A stretch of 64,000 nt of DNA from Caballeronia concitans (GTDB taxonomy: Bacteria > Pseudomonadota > Gammaproteobacteria > Burkholderiales > Burkholderiaceae), in the NCBI RefSeq assembly GCF_001544615.1, contig NZ_FCNV02000009.1, forward strand, positions 124,001-188,000, given 5' to 3'. The notes below the pieces were generated by a model. It did no database searches, had not been told where the DNA came from, and saw only the letters and a list, made by a program, of their open reading frames with translations. The first letter of the stretch is position 1. The number at the start of each line of letters is the position of its first letter. Made by a program: the position numbers and the translations under genes. Positions 19,613 through 29,659 of this stretch are shown in pieces.

Positions 19613-21907
19613 TTAGCGCGCGGCCGTCGTATCCGCCACCAGCAGCGCGGTCATGTTGACGATCCGCCGCACGGTGGCCGAAGCCGTCAGCACGTGCACC
19701 GGCTTCGCTGCGCCGAGCAGAATCGGGCCGATGGCGATACCGCTTCCCGCCGCCGTCTTCAGCAGGTTGTACGAGATGTTCGCCGCGTCGATATTCGGCA
19801 GGATCAGCAGGTTCGCATCGCCTTCGAGCGTCGATTCGGGCAGCACTTCCTTGCGCAAACGCGCATCCAGCGCGACGTCGCCGTGCATCTCGCCGTCCAC
19901 GTCGAGATCGGGCGCGCGCTCCTTCAGGATGGCGAGCACGTCGCGCATCTTCTGCGCGGTCGGCGCGTTGCTCGTGCCGAAGTTCGAATGCGACAGCAGC
20001 GCGATCTTCGGCACGATGCCGAAGCGCTTCACTTCTTCCGCCGCGAGAATCGTGATTTCGGCGAGCTGCTCGGGCGTCGGATCGACGTTCACGTGCGTAT
20101 CGACGATGAAAATCTGGCGGCCCGGCAACACGAGCGCGTTCATCGCCGCGTAGACATTGCAGCCGTCCTTCTTGCCAATCACCTGATCGATGAAATGCAG
20201 ATGCCGGTGCGTGGTGCTCACCGTGCCGCAGATCATGCCGTCCGCTTCGCCCTTCTTGACGAGCATGGAGCCGATCAGCGTCGTGCGGCGGCGCATTTCG
20301 AGCTTCGCCATCTGCTGGCTGATGCCCTTGCGCGCCATCATCTGGTAATAGGTTTGCCAGAAGTCGCGGTAGCGTTCGTCGTGGTCCGTATCGACGACGG
20401 TGAAGTCCACGCCCGGCGTCAGGCGCAGGCCGAACTTCGTGATGCGCTGCTCGATGACCGCCGGACGGCCGATGAGAATCGGCTTGGCGATCTTTTCATC
20501 GACGGCGATCTGCACCGCGCGCAGCACGCGCTCTTCCTCGCCTTCCGCGAACACGATGCGCTTCTTCTCCGGCTCGACGCTGCGCGCGAGCTGGAACACG
20601 GGCTTCATCGTCGTGCCGCTGTGATAGACGAACTGCTGCAAGTGCTGCTCGTAGGCGTCCATGTCCTCGATGGGACGCGTCGCCACGCCGGATTCCATCG
20701 CGGCCTTCGCCACGGCCGGCGCGATCTTCACGATGAGACGCGGATCGAACGGCTTCGGAATCAGATATTCCGGACCGAACGACAGATCCTGAATGCCATA
20801 AGCCGTCGCGACAATATCGCTTTGCTCCTGACGCGCCAGTTCCGCGATCGCGTTCACGGCCGCGATTTCCATTTCCTTCGTGATCGTGGTCGCGCCTGCA
20901 TCGAGCGCGCCGCGGAAGATGAACGGGAAGCACAGGACGTTGTTGACCTGATTCGGGTAATCCGTGCGGCCCGTGGCGAGCACCGCATCCGGACGCACTT
21001 CCAGCGCGAGTTCCGGCAGGATTTCGGGCGTCGGATTGGCGAGCGCGAGAATGAGCGGCTTTGCGGCCATGCCCTTCACCATCTCCTGCTTCAGCACGCC
21101 GCCCGCCGAGAGGCCGAGGAACACGTCCGCGCCTTCGATGACTTCGGCGAGCGTGCGCGCGCTGGTTTCGCGGGCGAAGCGCTCCTTGTCCGGGTCCATC
21201 AGTTCGACGCGGCCCTTGTAGACCACGCCGGCCAGGTCCGTCACGTAGATGTTCTCGAGCTTCATGCCGAGATCGACGAGCAGATCGAGACATGCGAGCG
21301 CCGCAGCGCCCGCGCCGGACGCGACGAGCTTCACTTCGCCGATGTTCTTGCCGACCACCTTCAGCCCGTTCGTGACCGCCGCCGCCACGACGATGGCCGT
21401 GCCGTGCTGGTCGTCGTGGAAAACGGGAATCTTCATGCGCTTGCGCGCTTCACGCTCGACGATGAAGCAGTCCGGCGCCTTGATGTCTTCCAGATTGATG
21501 CCGCCGAAAGTCGGCTCGAGCGCGGCGATCACGTCGACGAGCTTGTGCGGATCGGTTTCGTTCAGCTCGATATCGAACACGTCGATGCCCGCGAACTTCT
21601 TGAACAGCACCGCCTTGCCTTCCATGACCGGCTTCGACGCGAGCGGCCCGATATTGCCGAGCCCGAGCACCGCCGTGCCGTTCGTCACGACGCCGACCAG
21701 ATTGCTGCGCGCCGTGAAGCGCGCCGCGTTCAGCGGGTCCGCGACGATTTCTTCGCACGCGAACGCCACGCCCGGCGAATAGGCGAGCGCGAGATCGCGC
21801 TGGTTGATCATCTGCTTGGTCGGAGCGATCGCGACCTTTCCGGGTGTCGGAAACTCGTGATAATCGAGCGCGGCTTCGCGCAACTTCGTATTGGCGGGAG
21901 TCGTCAT
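19613..21907 (-). CDS. maeB: NADP-dependent malic enzyme (malic enzyme-phosphotransacetylase fusion)
   Basis: MaeB oxidatively decarboxylates malate to pyruvate with NADP. The 764-residue protein is the long bacterial form. Residues about 1-430 are the malic enzyme, with [16 protein letters not shown], the catalytic region [16 protein letters not shown] and the nucleotide-binding [16 protein letters not shown]. Residues about 440-764 are a phosphotransacetylase-like domain ([20 protein letters not shown]), known from E. coli MaeB to have a regulatory rather than catalytic role. The start [20 protein letters not shown] fits the family; the frame extends 19 codons upstream without similarity. 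Confidence 0.95.
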   Translation of the reverse strand: MTTPANTKLREAALDYHEFPTPGKVAIAPTKQMINQRDLALAYSPGVAFACEEIVADPLNAARFTARSNLVGVVTNGTAVLGLGNIGPLASKPVMEGKAVLFKKFAGIDVFDIELNETDPHKLVDVIAALEPTFGGINLEDIKAPDCFIVEREARKRMKIPVFHDDQHGTAIVVAAAVTNGLKVVGKNIGEVKLVASGAGAAALACLDLLVDLGMKLENIYVTDLAGVVYKGRVELMDPDKERFARETSARTLAEVIEGADVFLGLSAGGVLKQEMVKGMAAKPLILALANPTPEILPELALEVRPDAVLATGRTDYPNQVNNVLCFPFIFRGALDAGATTITKEMEIAAVNAIAELARQEQSDIVATAYGIQDLSFGPEYLIPKPFDPRLIVKIAPAVAKAAMESGVATRPIEDMDAYEQHLQQFVYHSGTTMKPVFQLARSVEPEKKRIVFAEGEEERVLRAVQIAVDEKIAKPILIGRPAVIEQRITKFGLRLTPGVDFTVVDTDHDERYRDFWQTYYQMMARKGISQQMAKLEMRRRTTLIGSMLVKKGEADGMICGTVSTTHRHLHFIDQVIGKKDGCNVYAAMNALVLPGRQIFIVDTHVNVDPTPEQLAEITILAAEEVKRFGIVPKIALLSHSNFGTSNAPTAQKMRDVLAILKERAPDLDVDGEMHGDVALDARLRKEVLPESTLEGDANLLILPNIDAANISYNLLKTAAGSGIAIGPILLGAAKPVHVLTASATVRRIVNMTALLVADTTAAR

Positions 21908-22170
21908 AAGGCGGGCAAAAAGTGCGGGAATTAGAATAGAGATTCGAACGCATTGTAGCGCCAAACCCTTACGGTTTCGGGATCACAGTCCGTGCATTTC
22001 GGCTACAAGTGTCATGACCGTAGAACGTCTGATCGCCTAGCGGGGCAAGGCTCGCAGCGCATCGCCTTGTTTTTTCGAGACAAACGCAGCGGGTTTGGCT
22101 TATCCGGATTCGCGCTTCGTCCGTCATGTCGTTTTCTTCTTGCAGCGCACAAAATCATTCATTGCCGACG

Positions 22171-23157
22171 ATGCCCTCCGAGTTCTCACTGATCGATCGA
22201 TTCTTCGCACGCCGCGCGAAAGCGCCCGCGCCACGTCATGACGAAGCGCCGCTCGGCATCGGCGACGACTGCGCGCTGATCGCCCCGCCTGCGGGCCATC
22301 AGCTCGCAATTTCGACGGACATGCTCGTGGAAGGCCGCCACTTCTTTGCCGATGTCGATCCGCACGCGCTCGGCCACAAGGCGCTTGCCGTCAACCTGTC
22401 CGATCTCGCCGCGATGGGCGCGAAGCCGCACGCGTTCACGCTCGCGCTCGCGTTGCCGCGCGCCGACGAAGCGTGGCTCGAAGCCTTCAGCGACGGCATG
22501 TTCGCGCTGGCCGAACGCCACGACTGCGCGCTCATCGGCGGCGATACGACCGGCGGGCCGCTCAACATCTGCATCACCGTGTTCGGCGACGTGCCGAACG
22601 GCGCCGCGCTGCGCCGTGACGCCGCGCGGCCCGGCGACGACATCTACGTGTCCGGCGTGCTCGGCGATGCACGCGCCGCTCTTGGCGCGATGCGCGGCGA
22701 ATGGCCGGCGCCGGCCGATGCGGCGCCGGCATGGCGGCGTGCGCTCGAACGCCCGGAACCGCGCGTCGCGCTCGGCATGGCGCTCTGCGGCGTCGCGCAC
22801 GCGGCGCTCGATATTTCCGACGGCCTCGCCGGCGACCTCATGCACATCCTCGAACGTTCGTACATGCGCGCAACCGTCGATGCGGACGCCGTGCCCTGCT
22901 CGGCCGCCGTGCGCGCGCTGCCCGACGCCGCGCGCCGCCGATGCACGCTCGCGGGCGGCGACGACTACGAGCTTTGCTTCACCGCGCCGCCATCGGCGCG
23001 CGAATCGCTTGTTCAAATTGCGATGCGGTTGAACGTGCCGCTGACCCGCATCGGTAAAATCGAGACTTCCGGTTCGCCGGACATTGCCTGGCGCGACGGC
23101 GCGGGCGCACCGCTTTCCCTGACGTTGCAAGGCTTCGACCACTTTCATGCAGACTGA
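22171..23157 (+). CDS. thiL: Thiamine-monophosphate kinase
   Basis: ThiL phosphorylates thiamine monophosphate to the active cofactor thiamine diphosphate. The 328-residue protein starts MPSEFSLIDRFFARRAKAPA. Family blocks are LGIGDDCALI, ISTDMLVEGRHF, HKALAVNLSDLAAMGAKP, LIGGDTTGGPLNI, ALDISDGLAGDLMHI and GGDDYELCF. These are the Mg-ATP and substrate-binding sites of the PurM-like fold. It overlaps pgpA by 11 bases, so the two are translationally linked. An upstream in-frame ATG at 22126 lacks family similarity. Confidence 0.96.
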   Translation: MPSEFSLIDRFFARRAKAPAPRHDEAPLGIGDDCALIAPPAGHQLAISTDMLVEGRHFFADVDPHALGHKALAVNLSDLAAMGAKPHAFTLALALPRADEAWLEAFSDGMFALAERHDCALIGGDTTGGPLNICITVFGDVPNGAALRRDAARPGDDIYVSGVLGDARAALGAMRGEWPAPADAAPAWRRALERPEPRVALGMALCGVAHAALDISDGLAGDLMHILERSYMRATVDADAVPCSAAVRALPDAARRRCTLAGGDDYELCFTAPPSARESLVQIAMRLNVPLTRIGKIETSGSPDIAWRDGAGAPLSLTLQGFDHFHAD

Positions 23158-23680
23158 CCCGACCGTAGCGAGCGCGCCCGAGCGCCCGCGCCCCGCGCCG
23201 CGCAAGGCGACCGCGCGCTTCATGCTCAACCATCCGGTGCATATTCTTTCGTTCGGCTTCGGCAGCGGGCTTTCGCCCATCGCGCCGGGCACCGCCGGAA
23301 CGCTGTTCGCGTGGGCGTCGTTCGTCGCGTTCAACCGGCATCTGACGGTCGCGGAATGGGGCGCGCTGATCGTCGTGGGCTTCATCGCGGGATGCGGCTT
23401 CTGCAGCTTCACGGCGAAGAAGATGAACGTGGCGGACCCGTCGGCGGTGGTGTGGGACGAAATCATCGCGTTCTGGCTCGTGCTGCTGTTCGTCACGCCC
23501 GCGACCTTCACCGGACAGTTGTGGGCGTTCATCGTGTTCCGCTTCTTCGACATGGTGAAGCCGCCGCCCATCCGCTATTTCGACCGCCGTTTGAAAGGCG
23601 GCTTCGGCATCATGTTCGATGACCTCGTCGCCGCGTTTTTCACGCTGCTCGTCATTGCGCTGTGGCGCATGACGGTCTGA
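23147..23680 (+). CDS. pgpA: Phosphatidylglycerophosphatase A
   Basis: PgpA removes the phosphate from phosphatidylglycerol phosphate in phospholipid synthesis at the inner membrane. The 177-residue protein has the PgpA signature GSGLSPIAPGTAGTL near residue 40. Acidic catalytic positions are in PSAVVWDEIIAFWLVLL, followed by RFFDMVKPPPIRYFD. There are four likely membrane segments. It overlaps the 3' end of thiL, the conserved thiL-pgpA order of betaproteobacteria, and is followed by pncC after 34 bases. Confidence 0.95.
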   Translation: MQTDPTVASAPERPRPAPRKATARFMLNHPVHILSFGFGSGLSPIAPGTAGTLFAWASFVAFNRHLTVAEWGALIVVGFIAGCGFCSFTAKKMNVADPSAVVWDEIIAFWLVLLFVTPATFTGQLWAFIVFRFFDMVKPPPIRYFDRRLKGGFGIMFDDLVAAFFTLLVIALWRMTV

Positions 23681-23714
23681 CGTTTTTCGATTCCCCTTGT
23701 CTGCGAGACACGCC

Positions 23715-24215
23715 ATGGCAACCGATACCGTCGTTCACCAACTCGCGATCCGCGCCGGCAACAAGCTGCGCGACGAACGGCTGATGCTCGCCACCGCCGA
23801 ATCGTGCACGGGCGGCATGGTCGCGGCCGCGATCACGGACATCTCGGGCAGCAGCGCATGGTTCGAGCGCGGTTTCGTCACGTATTCGAATCTCGCGAAA
23901 ACGGAGATGATCGGCGTGCCCGCCGCGATGATCGAGCAACACGGCGCGGTGAGCGAACCCGTCGCGAAAGCGATGGCCGAGGGCGCGCTGCGCAACAGCC
24001 GCGCGCAGGTGTCCGTGTCGATCACGGGCGTCGCGGGTCCGGCGGGCGGCAGCGAGGCGAAGCCCGTCGGCACCGTGTGCTTCGCGTGGAGCAACCGGCT
24101 GCACACGGCGGTCGAAACGCAGCATTTCAAGGGCGATCGCGAGCAGGTCCGCACGCAGGCGGCGGCGCACGCGCTGAGAGGACTGCTGGAATTTCTGGAC
24201 CGTCGCGAACGGTAA
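23715..24215 (+). CDS. pncC: Nicotinamide-nucleotide amidohydrolase (CinA C-terminal type)
   Basis: PncC deamidates nicotinamide mononucleotide to nicotinate mononucleotide, recycling NAD breakdown products. The 166-residue protein is the stand-alone CinA C-terminal domain. It has the signature LATAESCTGGMVAAAITDI with the catalytic Ser, then GFVTYSNLAKTEMIGV and ITGVAGPAGGSEAKPVGTV. The start MATDTVVHQLAIRAGNKLRD was chosen over an ATG six codons upstream. It is third in the thiL-pgpA-pncC run. Confidence 0.94.
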   Translation: MATDTVVHQLAIRAGNKLRDERLMLATAESCTGGMVAAAITDISGSSAWFERGFVTYSNLAKTEMIGVPAAMIEQHGAVSEPVAKAMAEGALRNSRAQVSVSITGVAGPAGGSEAKPVGTVCFAWSNRLHTAVETQHFKGDREQVRTQAAAHALRGLLEFLDRRER

Positions 24216-24236
24216 AGCGCTGAACGAAGTGAGCTT

Positions 24237-27200
24237 ATGAGCAAGACCCAACGCGAATCGGCCGATTGGCCCGCATGCAGTGAAGATCAGGTGGCCCAAT
24301 GGATGGGCCGCTCCACATTCGACAAGGCGCTCGGTTATATCGGCGCCGTTTCCCAAATCCGCGTATTCGACGGCATCCTGTGCGCCAACGTGAAGGGCAC
24401 GCAGACGCTGCCCTATTCCGTCGAGATCGTGTTCCGCAACGGCAAGCCGCACGGCTCCTGCTCGTGCCCCGTCGGATACGGCTGCAAGCACGTGGCCGCG
24501 ACGCTGCTCGCGGCCATCGGGCTTCGGGAACAGGCATCGAAAAAAGGCGTGCGCCCGGAAGTCGAGACTTGGCTCTCGGGCTTTCGCGCGAAGGCGGAAG
24601 AGGCGCAACGCGCGCAACTTTCGCAGGACACGGGGCGCAAGCCCGCGAGCGGCGCGGTTCATCGCGTGCTGTATGTGCTCGCGCCCGTGCCGTTCGAAGA
24701 GCAGGCTTTCGAAGTCTCGATGCTGAAGGCGCGGCTCGGCGTGGATGGCGCCATTCGCGCGACCGAAAGCTGGCAGCCGAACTATCAGGCGTGGCAGAAC
24801 CCGCCGAAGTTTCTGACGCCGGAAGACGACGCCATTCTCCGCGCGCTGAGAAACGAATCCAGTTATTCCGATGGTCGTTACGCCGTGCTCGGCGCGAAAG
24901 GCGCGCAAGTCTGGAGGATGATGCTCGGGACCGGCCGGCTTTTCTTCGAAGAGGACAGCCACGCGCCGCAGCTCACCGCGCCCTTGCGCGAAGGCGCGCG
25001 CCGCGTGGCCGCGATCGAATGGATGCCGCTCGACGGCGACATGATCCGTCCGCTGCTCGCCATCGATCCCGACGCCGATGTCCTCTTGCGCACCGAACCG
25101 CTGTGGTACGTCGATGCGCTCGCGAACGAAACCGGCGCCATCGACGCGCCGATCCCCGACACGCTGCTCGCCGATTACCTCGACATGCCGCCGCTGACGA
25201 TGCGCGAAAGCGCCGTCGTGCGGGCATCGCTGAGCGAATTCGCGCCTACGCTTCCCGCGCCGCCGGCGAGCGTCAAGTCGGGGCTGCGCACCGTCGATGT
25301 CGCGCCGGTGCCGGTGCTCACGCTGGACACGGTCGCGCTGGAGCCGCCGCGCAAGCTTAACGCGCCGGCCATCGAACTCGACTTGGCGTCGCTCGGATTC
25401 GATTACGAGGGCATCGTCGTTCCGGCAAACAGTCCGGACGTGCTCGTGCCGATGCCCGGCGGCGAGCTGGTCGAAATCACGCGTCACGCGGACATCGAGC
25501 AAAGCTGCATTCGCCGCCTGACCGACGCCGGCCTGCAATCCATCTCCACCGCGCCCGCGAGCCGCGAGGAAATGCGTTACGCGGGCGGCTTCATCATGCA
25601 CGGGCGCGATGCGTGGCAGCCGTTCATCGACACGCTGGTTCCCGCGTTGCGCGAAGCGGGCTGGCGCGTGGTGATCGCGCGCAATTCGCGGTTCGACGCG
25701 ATCGAAGTCGAAGCCATCGAGGGCGTCGCGCACGCGAGCGATGCCGGCTGGTTCGACCTCGAACTCGGCATCACGGTGGAGAAGCGGCCCGTTCGCCTCG
25801 AACCGCTGCTGGCGGACCTGCTTCAGCGCGATTCGCGCTGGCTGAACGGCGGCGTGGACGTCATCGACGATGCCGAGCCGATTCCCTTCCGCACCGACGA
25901 AGGCCGGCGCTTCCGGCTGCGCGCGGCGCGGCTCAAGCCGCTCGTGCGCACGCTGATCGACCTGTTCGACGCCCGCACGCTCGACGAAGGCGCGCCCTTG
26001 CGCCTGCCCACGCTCGAAGCCGGCCGCCTGACGGAACACGACGAAACGCTGCGCTGGCAGTTCCACGGCGACACCTCCGTGCTCGAACTCGCTCGACGCC
26101 TGCGCGGCGTCAGCGGTCCTCGCCGGATCGAGCCGCCGAAGGCTTTGAACGCGCAACTGCGCGACTATCAGCTCGACGGCCTGGACTGGATGCAATTCCT
26201 GCGCGAACACGGCCTCGCCGGCATCCTCGCCGACGACATGGGCCTCGGCAAGACGGTGCAGACGCTCGCGCACATCCTCACGGAAAAGGAAGCGGGGCGG
26301 CTGGATCGTCCGGCGCTGATCGTCGTGCCGACCACGCTCGTCAACAACTGGCAGGACGAAGCGCGGCGATTCGCGCCGTCACTGAAGCTGCTGAATCTGC
26401 ACGGGCGCGAGCGGCAGCAGCGCTTTGCGTCGATCGCGGAGCACGATCTCATCATCACCACGTATCCGCTGCTGTGGCGCGATCACGAAGCGCTCGCGCT
26501 CAACGACTATCACCTTCTGATTCTCGACGAAGCGCAATACGTGAAGAACGCGTCGAGCAAGGCGGCGGCGATCATTCGCACGATCGGCGCGCGTCACCGG
26601 CTGTGTCTCACCGGCACGCCGCTGGAAAATCATCTCGGCGAGTTGTGGTCGCAGTTCGACTTCCTGCTGCCGGGCTTTCTCGGCACGCAGAAAGACTTTA
26701 CTAGCCGCTGGCGCAAGCCCATCGAGAAACAGAACGATCGGACGCGCCGCGACCTGCTCGCGCGCCGCGTGCGGCCGTTCATGCTGCGCCGCCGGAAAGA
26801 CGATGTCGCGACCGAGCTTCCCGCGAAGACGACCATCGTGCGCACGGTGGATCTCGAAGGCGCGCAGCGCGATCTGTACGAAACCGTGCGATCGGCGATG
26901 CATGAGAAAGTCCGCGACGCCATCGCGAAACAGGGCTTCGCGCGCAGCCACATCCTGATGCTCGACGCGCTCCTGAAGCTGCGGCAAGTCTGTTGCGATC
27001 CGTCGCTCGTGAAGCTCGCGGGCGCGAAGCTGGTGAAGCAATCCGCGAAGCTCGAGATGCTGATGGAGATGCTGCCCGCGCTCATCGAAGAAGGCCGGCG
27101 CGTGCTCGTGTTCTCGCAGTTCACCGGCATGCTCGCGATCATCGCGGCGGCGCTCGACGACGCGGGCATCGCCTATGTCACGCTGACGGGCGATACGGCC

Positions 27201-27560
27201 GACCGCGCCGCGCCCGTGCGCGCGTTCCAGTCGGGCGAAGCGCCGATCTTCCTGATCAGCCTGAAGGCGGGCGGCGTCGGCCTGAATCTCACCGCCGCCG
27301 ATACCGTCATTCACTACGATCCGTGGTGGAATCCCGCCGCCGAGAATCAGGCGACGGACCGCGCGCATCGCATCGGGCAGGAAAAGCCGGTGTTCGTCTA
27401 CAAGCTGGTGGCGACCGGCAGCATCGAAGAGAAGATTCTGGAGATGCAGGAGAAGAAAGCGGCGCTCGCGGCGGGCATTCTGTCCGAGGACGCGGGCGCG
27501 GTGGCCCGGTTCTCGGAAGAGGACATCGCCGCGCTTTTCACGCCGATGCCCGACGCGTAA
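24237..27560 (+). CDS. SWIM zinc-finger SNF2/HepA-type helicase
   Basis: A 1107-residue Swi2/Snf2-family ATPase, probably remodelling nucleoprotein or RNA polymerase complexes. The N-terminus carries a SWIM zinc motif CSCPVGYGCKH (Cys-75, Cys-77, Cys-83, His-85). A large middle region (about 110-620) has no domain I can name. The ATPase core has Walker A DDMGLGKTVQTLAHIL (about 664), the Walker B-type LLILDEAQYVKN (about 762), CLTGTPLENHLGELW, and motif VI ATDRAHRIGQEKPVFVYKL near 1040. It begins 21 bases after pncC. Its partner and target are unknown. It ends 6 bases from the convergent pyrF. Confidence 0.9.
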   Translation: MSKTQRESADWPACSEDQVAQWMGRSTFDKALGYIGAVSQIRVFDGILCANVKGTQTLPYSVEIVFRNGKPHGSCSCPVGYGCKHVAATLLAAIGLREQASKKGVRPEVETWLSGFRAKAEEAQRAQLSQDTGRKPASGAVHRVLYVLAPVPFEEQAFEVSMLKARLGVDGAIRATESWQPNYQAWQNPPKFLTPEDDAILRALRNESSYSDGRYAVLGAKGAQVWRMMLGTGRLFFEEDSHAPQLTAPLREGARRVAAIEWMPLDGDMIRPLLAIDPDADVLLRTEPLWYVDALANETGAIDAPIPDTLLADYLDMPPLTMRESAVVRASLSEFAPTLPAPPASVKSGLRTVDVAPVPVLTLDTVALEPPRKLNAPAIELDLASLGFDYEGIVVPANSPDVLVPMPGGELVEITRHADIEQSCIRRLTDAGLQSISTAPASREEMRYAGGFIMHGRDAWQPFIDTLVPALREAGWRVVIARNSRFDAIEVEAIEGVAHASDAGWFDLELGITVEKRPVRLEPLLADLLQRDSRWLNGGVDVIDDAEPIPFRTDEGRRFRLRAARLKPLVRTLIDLFDARTLDEGAPLRLPTLEAGRLTEHDETLRWQFHGDTSVLELARRLRGVSGPRRIEPPKALNAQLRDYQLDGLDWMQFLREHGLAGILADDMGLGKTVQTLAHILTEKEAGRLDRPALIVVPTTLVNNWQDEARRFAPSLKLLNLHGRERQQRFASIAEHDLIITTYPLLWRDHEALALNDYHLLILDEAQYVKNASSKAAAIIRTIGARHRLCLTGTPLENHLGELWSQFDFLLPGFLGTQKDFTSRWRKPIEKQNDRTRRDLLARRVRPFMLRRRKDDVATELPAKTTIVRTVDLEGAQRDLYETVRSAMHEKVRDAIAKQGFARSHILMLDALLKLRQVCCDPSLVKLAGAKLVKQSAKLEMLMEMLPALIEEGRRVLVFSQFTGMLAIIAAALDDAGIAYVTLTGDTADRAAPVRAFQSGEAPIFLISLKAGGVGLNLTAADTVIHYDPWWNPAAENQATDRAHRIGQEKPVFVYKLVATGSIEEKILEMQEKKAALAAGILSEDAGAVARFSEEDIAALFTPMPDA

Positions 27561-27566
27561 GCGTGT

Positions 27567-28382
27567 TCACCGATACGCGTTGATCGTGTCGCGCGTCTTC
27601 TGCGCGGCGGCGGCTGCGGCGGCCGCGTAGTCGTCGCCCTTGCCGGCGTAGATGATGGCGCGCGACGAGTTGATGAGCATGCCCGCGCCGTTCGCGGTGC
27701 GGCCGGCGCGCACGGTGGCTTCGACATCGCCGCCTTGCGCGCCGATGCCCGGAATCAGGAGCGGCATGTCGCCGACGATGCCGCGCACCGCTTCGATTTC
27801 CTTCGGAAAGGTCGCTCCGACGACGAGCCCGAGTTGGCCCTTGTCGTTCCACTTCTCGGCCGCAAGCTGCGCGACGACCTGATACAGCGGCTTGCCATCG
27901 GCGGTGTTCAGGAATTGCAGGTCCGAGCCGCCCGCGTTCGACGTGCGGCACAGCACGATCACGCCCTTGCCGTCATGCGCGAGATACGGCTCGATCGAAT
28001 CGAAGCCCATGTACGGATTCACCGTCACCGCGTCCGCGCGATAGCGTTCGAACGCCTCGCGCGCGTACTGCTCGGCGGTGCTGCCGATATCGCCGCGCTT
28101 CGCATCGAGAATGACGGGAATGCCGGCGTGTTTATCGTGAATATGCGCGATCAGCGCTTCGAGCTGGTCTTCCGCGCGATGCGCCGCGAAGTACGCGATC
28201 TGCGGCTTGAACGACGACGCGTACGGCGCGGTGGCGTCGACGATGGTCTTGCAGAATTCGAAGATCGCGTCGGCGCGGCCGTTGAGCGCGCCCGGAAACT
28301 TCGACGGCTCGGGATCGAGGCCGACGCACAGGAGCGATTGAGTCCGCGACCACGCGGCGTTGAGCGATTGAATGAAGGACAT
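27567..28382 (-). CDS. pyrF: Orotidine 5'-phosphate decarboxylase (group 2)
   Basis: PyrF decarboxylates OMP to UMP, the last step of pyrimidine synthesis. The 271-residue protein is of the longer subfamily. It contains the catalytic Lys/Asp block [19 protein letters not shown], substrate-binding [15 protein letters not shown], and the phosphate-binding end [16 protein letters not shown]. An Ala run, near residues 255-262, precedes [10 protein letters not shown]. It converges on the helicase gene with only 6 bases between stops and no obvious terminator. Confidence 0.95.
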   Translation of the reverse strand: MSFIQSLNAAWSRTQSLLCVGLDPEPSKFPGALNGRADAIFEFCKTIVDATAPYASSFKPQIAYFAAHRAEDQLEALIAHIHDKHAGIPVILDAKRGDIGSTAEQYAREAFERYRADAVTVNPYMGFDSIEPYLAHDGKGVIVLCRTSNAGGSDLQFLNTADGKPLYQVVAQLAAEKWNDKGQLGLVVGATFPKEIEAVRGIVGDMPLLIPGIGAQGGDVEATVRAGRTANGAGMLINSSRAIIYAGKGDDYAAAAAAAAQKTRDTINAYR

Positions 28383-28458
28383 GGGAAGAGTCGATGAACG
28401 TCGATGCCACGCATTTTAGCTTGCGCGCGATCAACGTCCCTTCGCCGCTCCGCCGAAT

Positions 28459-29568
28459 TCAGCGCGCCAGCGCCGCGCGGGTCCGCGCCTTCGACCCCGC
28501 CCGCGTGCGCGGCCTGCCCCGCCGCGCCGCTTGTCCGGTGCGCTCGACGGTGAAGCGAAACTCACGCGCGAGCCGCTCGCCGGGTGCAAGCACGGTCATG
28601 CCGTTCGCCTCGCCGCCGCCGGGAAGATTCACCGCGTTGATCGGATGATCGACCGGCTCGAAGCAGAAAAAGTCCTCGCCGGGCGGCGCGTAGAGCACGT
28701 AGTAATCGGTGTCGGCGGCGATCGTGAGCGAGAGGCGGCGCTTCGGCCACAACACGCTCGTGCGTCCGCTCCAGCCGGTGAACGCGTTGTTCACCATCTC
28801 CGACGGCATCGGATACGCCACGCCGAACTGCCACGCGGGCGGCGCGGGAACGTGACGCACCGGCAGCCAGTCGTCGCCACACAGCCACAAGCCGCCCGCC
28901 GCGGCGGACAGTTCGGTATCGGCTTCGCGCATGAGAAACGGATGCAGCCCGAGGCCGAAGGGCAGCGCTTCGTCGCCGGTATTGCGTATGTCGAGCGCGA
29001 CGGTGAGCGTCGCTTCTTCGAGCGTGTAGGTCTGCGTCGCGCGGAACGAATACGGCTTGCCGTCGCGGCGATCGAGCGTGAGCCGCACGTGCGCCGCGTC
29101 CTCTTCCTCGACATCCCACGCGCCGAGCCAGCCGTCGCCGTGCAGCGGCAACGGTTCGTCGGGGCGATTGCGCGGCACGTCGATCGCGCGTCCGGAGAAC
29201 TCGAACTGCCCGTTGCCGATGCGGTTCGAATACGGCAGCAGCGGATAACACGCGAGTTCGTTCGGATCGGTGCCCGGGCCGGGATCGGCGCACGGCCGGA
29301 AAATCGGCACGAGGCCGCCTTCGTGACGCCAGTCGAAGCGCGTGATGCCGCCGCCGAGCGCCGGCGCGACGTCGAGCCGCAAATGCGCGTTCGCCAGCGT
29401 GATGCAACCTTCGACGCCCGCGCCGCCAATCGCGACGACCGCCGTGCTCGGGCCGGGCCGTATCGGCGGTTCGGCGGCGGCGGCGAGACGCGAGCGGCGT
29501 GCGTTCGCCTGCGCGGAGGATGTCGTCGATGCGGGTTTCAGCCTTTGCTCCGTGCGCGCAACAGTCAT
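28459..29568 (-). CDS. Aldose 1-epimerase family protein (galactose mutarotase-like)
   Basis: A 369-residue mutarotase-fold protein that would interconvert sugar anomers before oxidation. The first ~45 residues are Ala/Arg-rich and not conserved. The family fold begins at GVEGCITLANAHLRLDVAPA. Key family features are LLPYSNRIGNGQFEFSGRAI, the His in LPLHGDGWLGAW and the His of FGLGLHPFLMREADTEL. PGEDFFCFEPVDHPINAVNL provides the catalytic Glu region. It is the last gene of the long galactose/arabinose operon. The C-terminal tail is very basic. The start is the first Met after the upstream gene; a later start is possible. Confidence 0.88.
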   Translation of the reverse strand: MTVARTEQRLKPASTTSSAQANARRSRLAAAAEPPIRPGPSTAVVAIGGAGVEGCITLANAHLRLDVAPALGGGITRFDWRHEGGLVPIFRPCADPGPGTDPNELACYPLLPYSNRIGNGQFEFSGRAIDVPRNRPDEPLPLHGDGWLGAWDVEEEDAAHVRLTLDRRDGKPYSFRATQTYTLEEATLTVALDIRNTGDEALPFGLGLHPFLMREADTELSAAAGGLWLCGDDWLPVRHVPAPPAWQFGVAYPMPSEMVNNAFTGWSGRTSVLWPKRRLSLTIAADTDYYVLYAPPGEDFFCFEPVDHPINAVNLPGGGEANGMTVLAPGERLAREFRFTVERTGQAARRGRPRTRAGSKARTRAALAR

Positions 29569-29659
29569 GACTCGTGCTCCATCGAGAGGCGACCGACCCG
29601 GCGTTGCCGGGGCCAGAGCGGGCGGCGCGTCATCGTGCGCGCCGCCTCGTTTTGTGCGT

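Noticed and set aside
19393-19659. 88-codon plus-strand frame over the small-RNA candidate
   Set aside because: It runs through two terminator hairpins and into maeB; the hairpin structure explains the region better.
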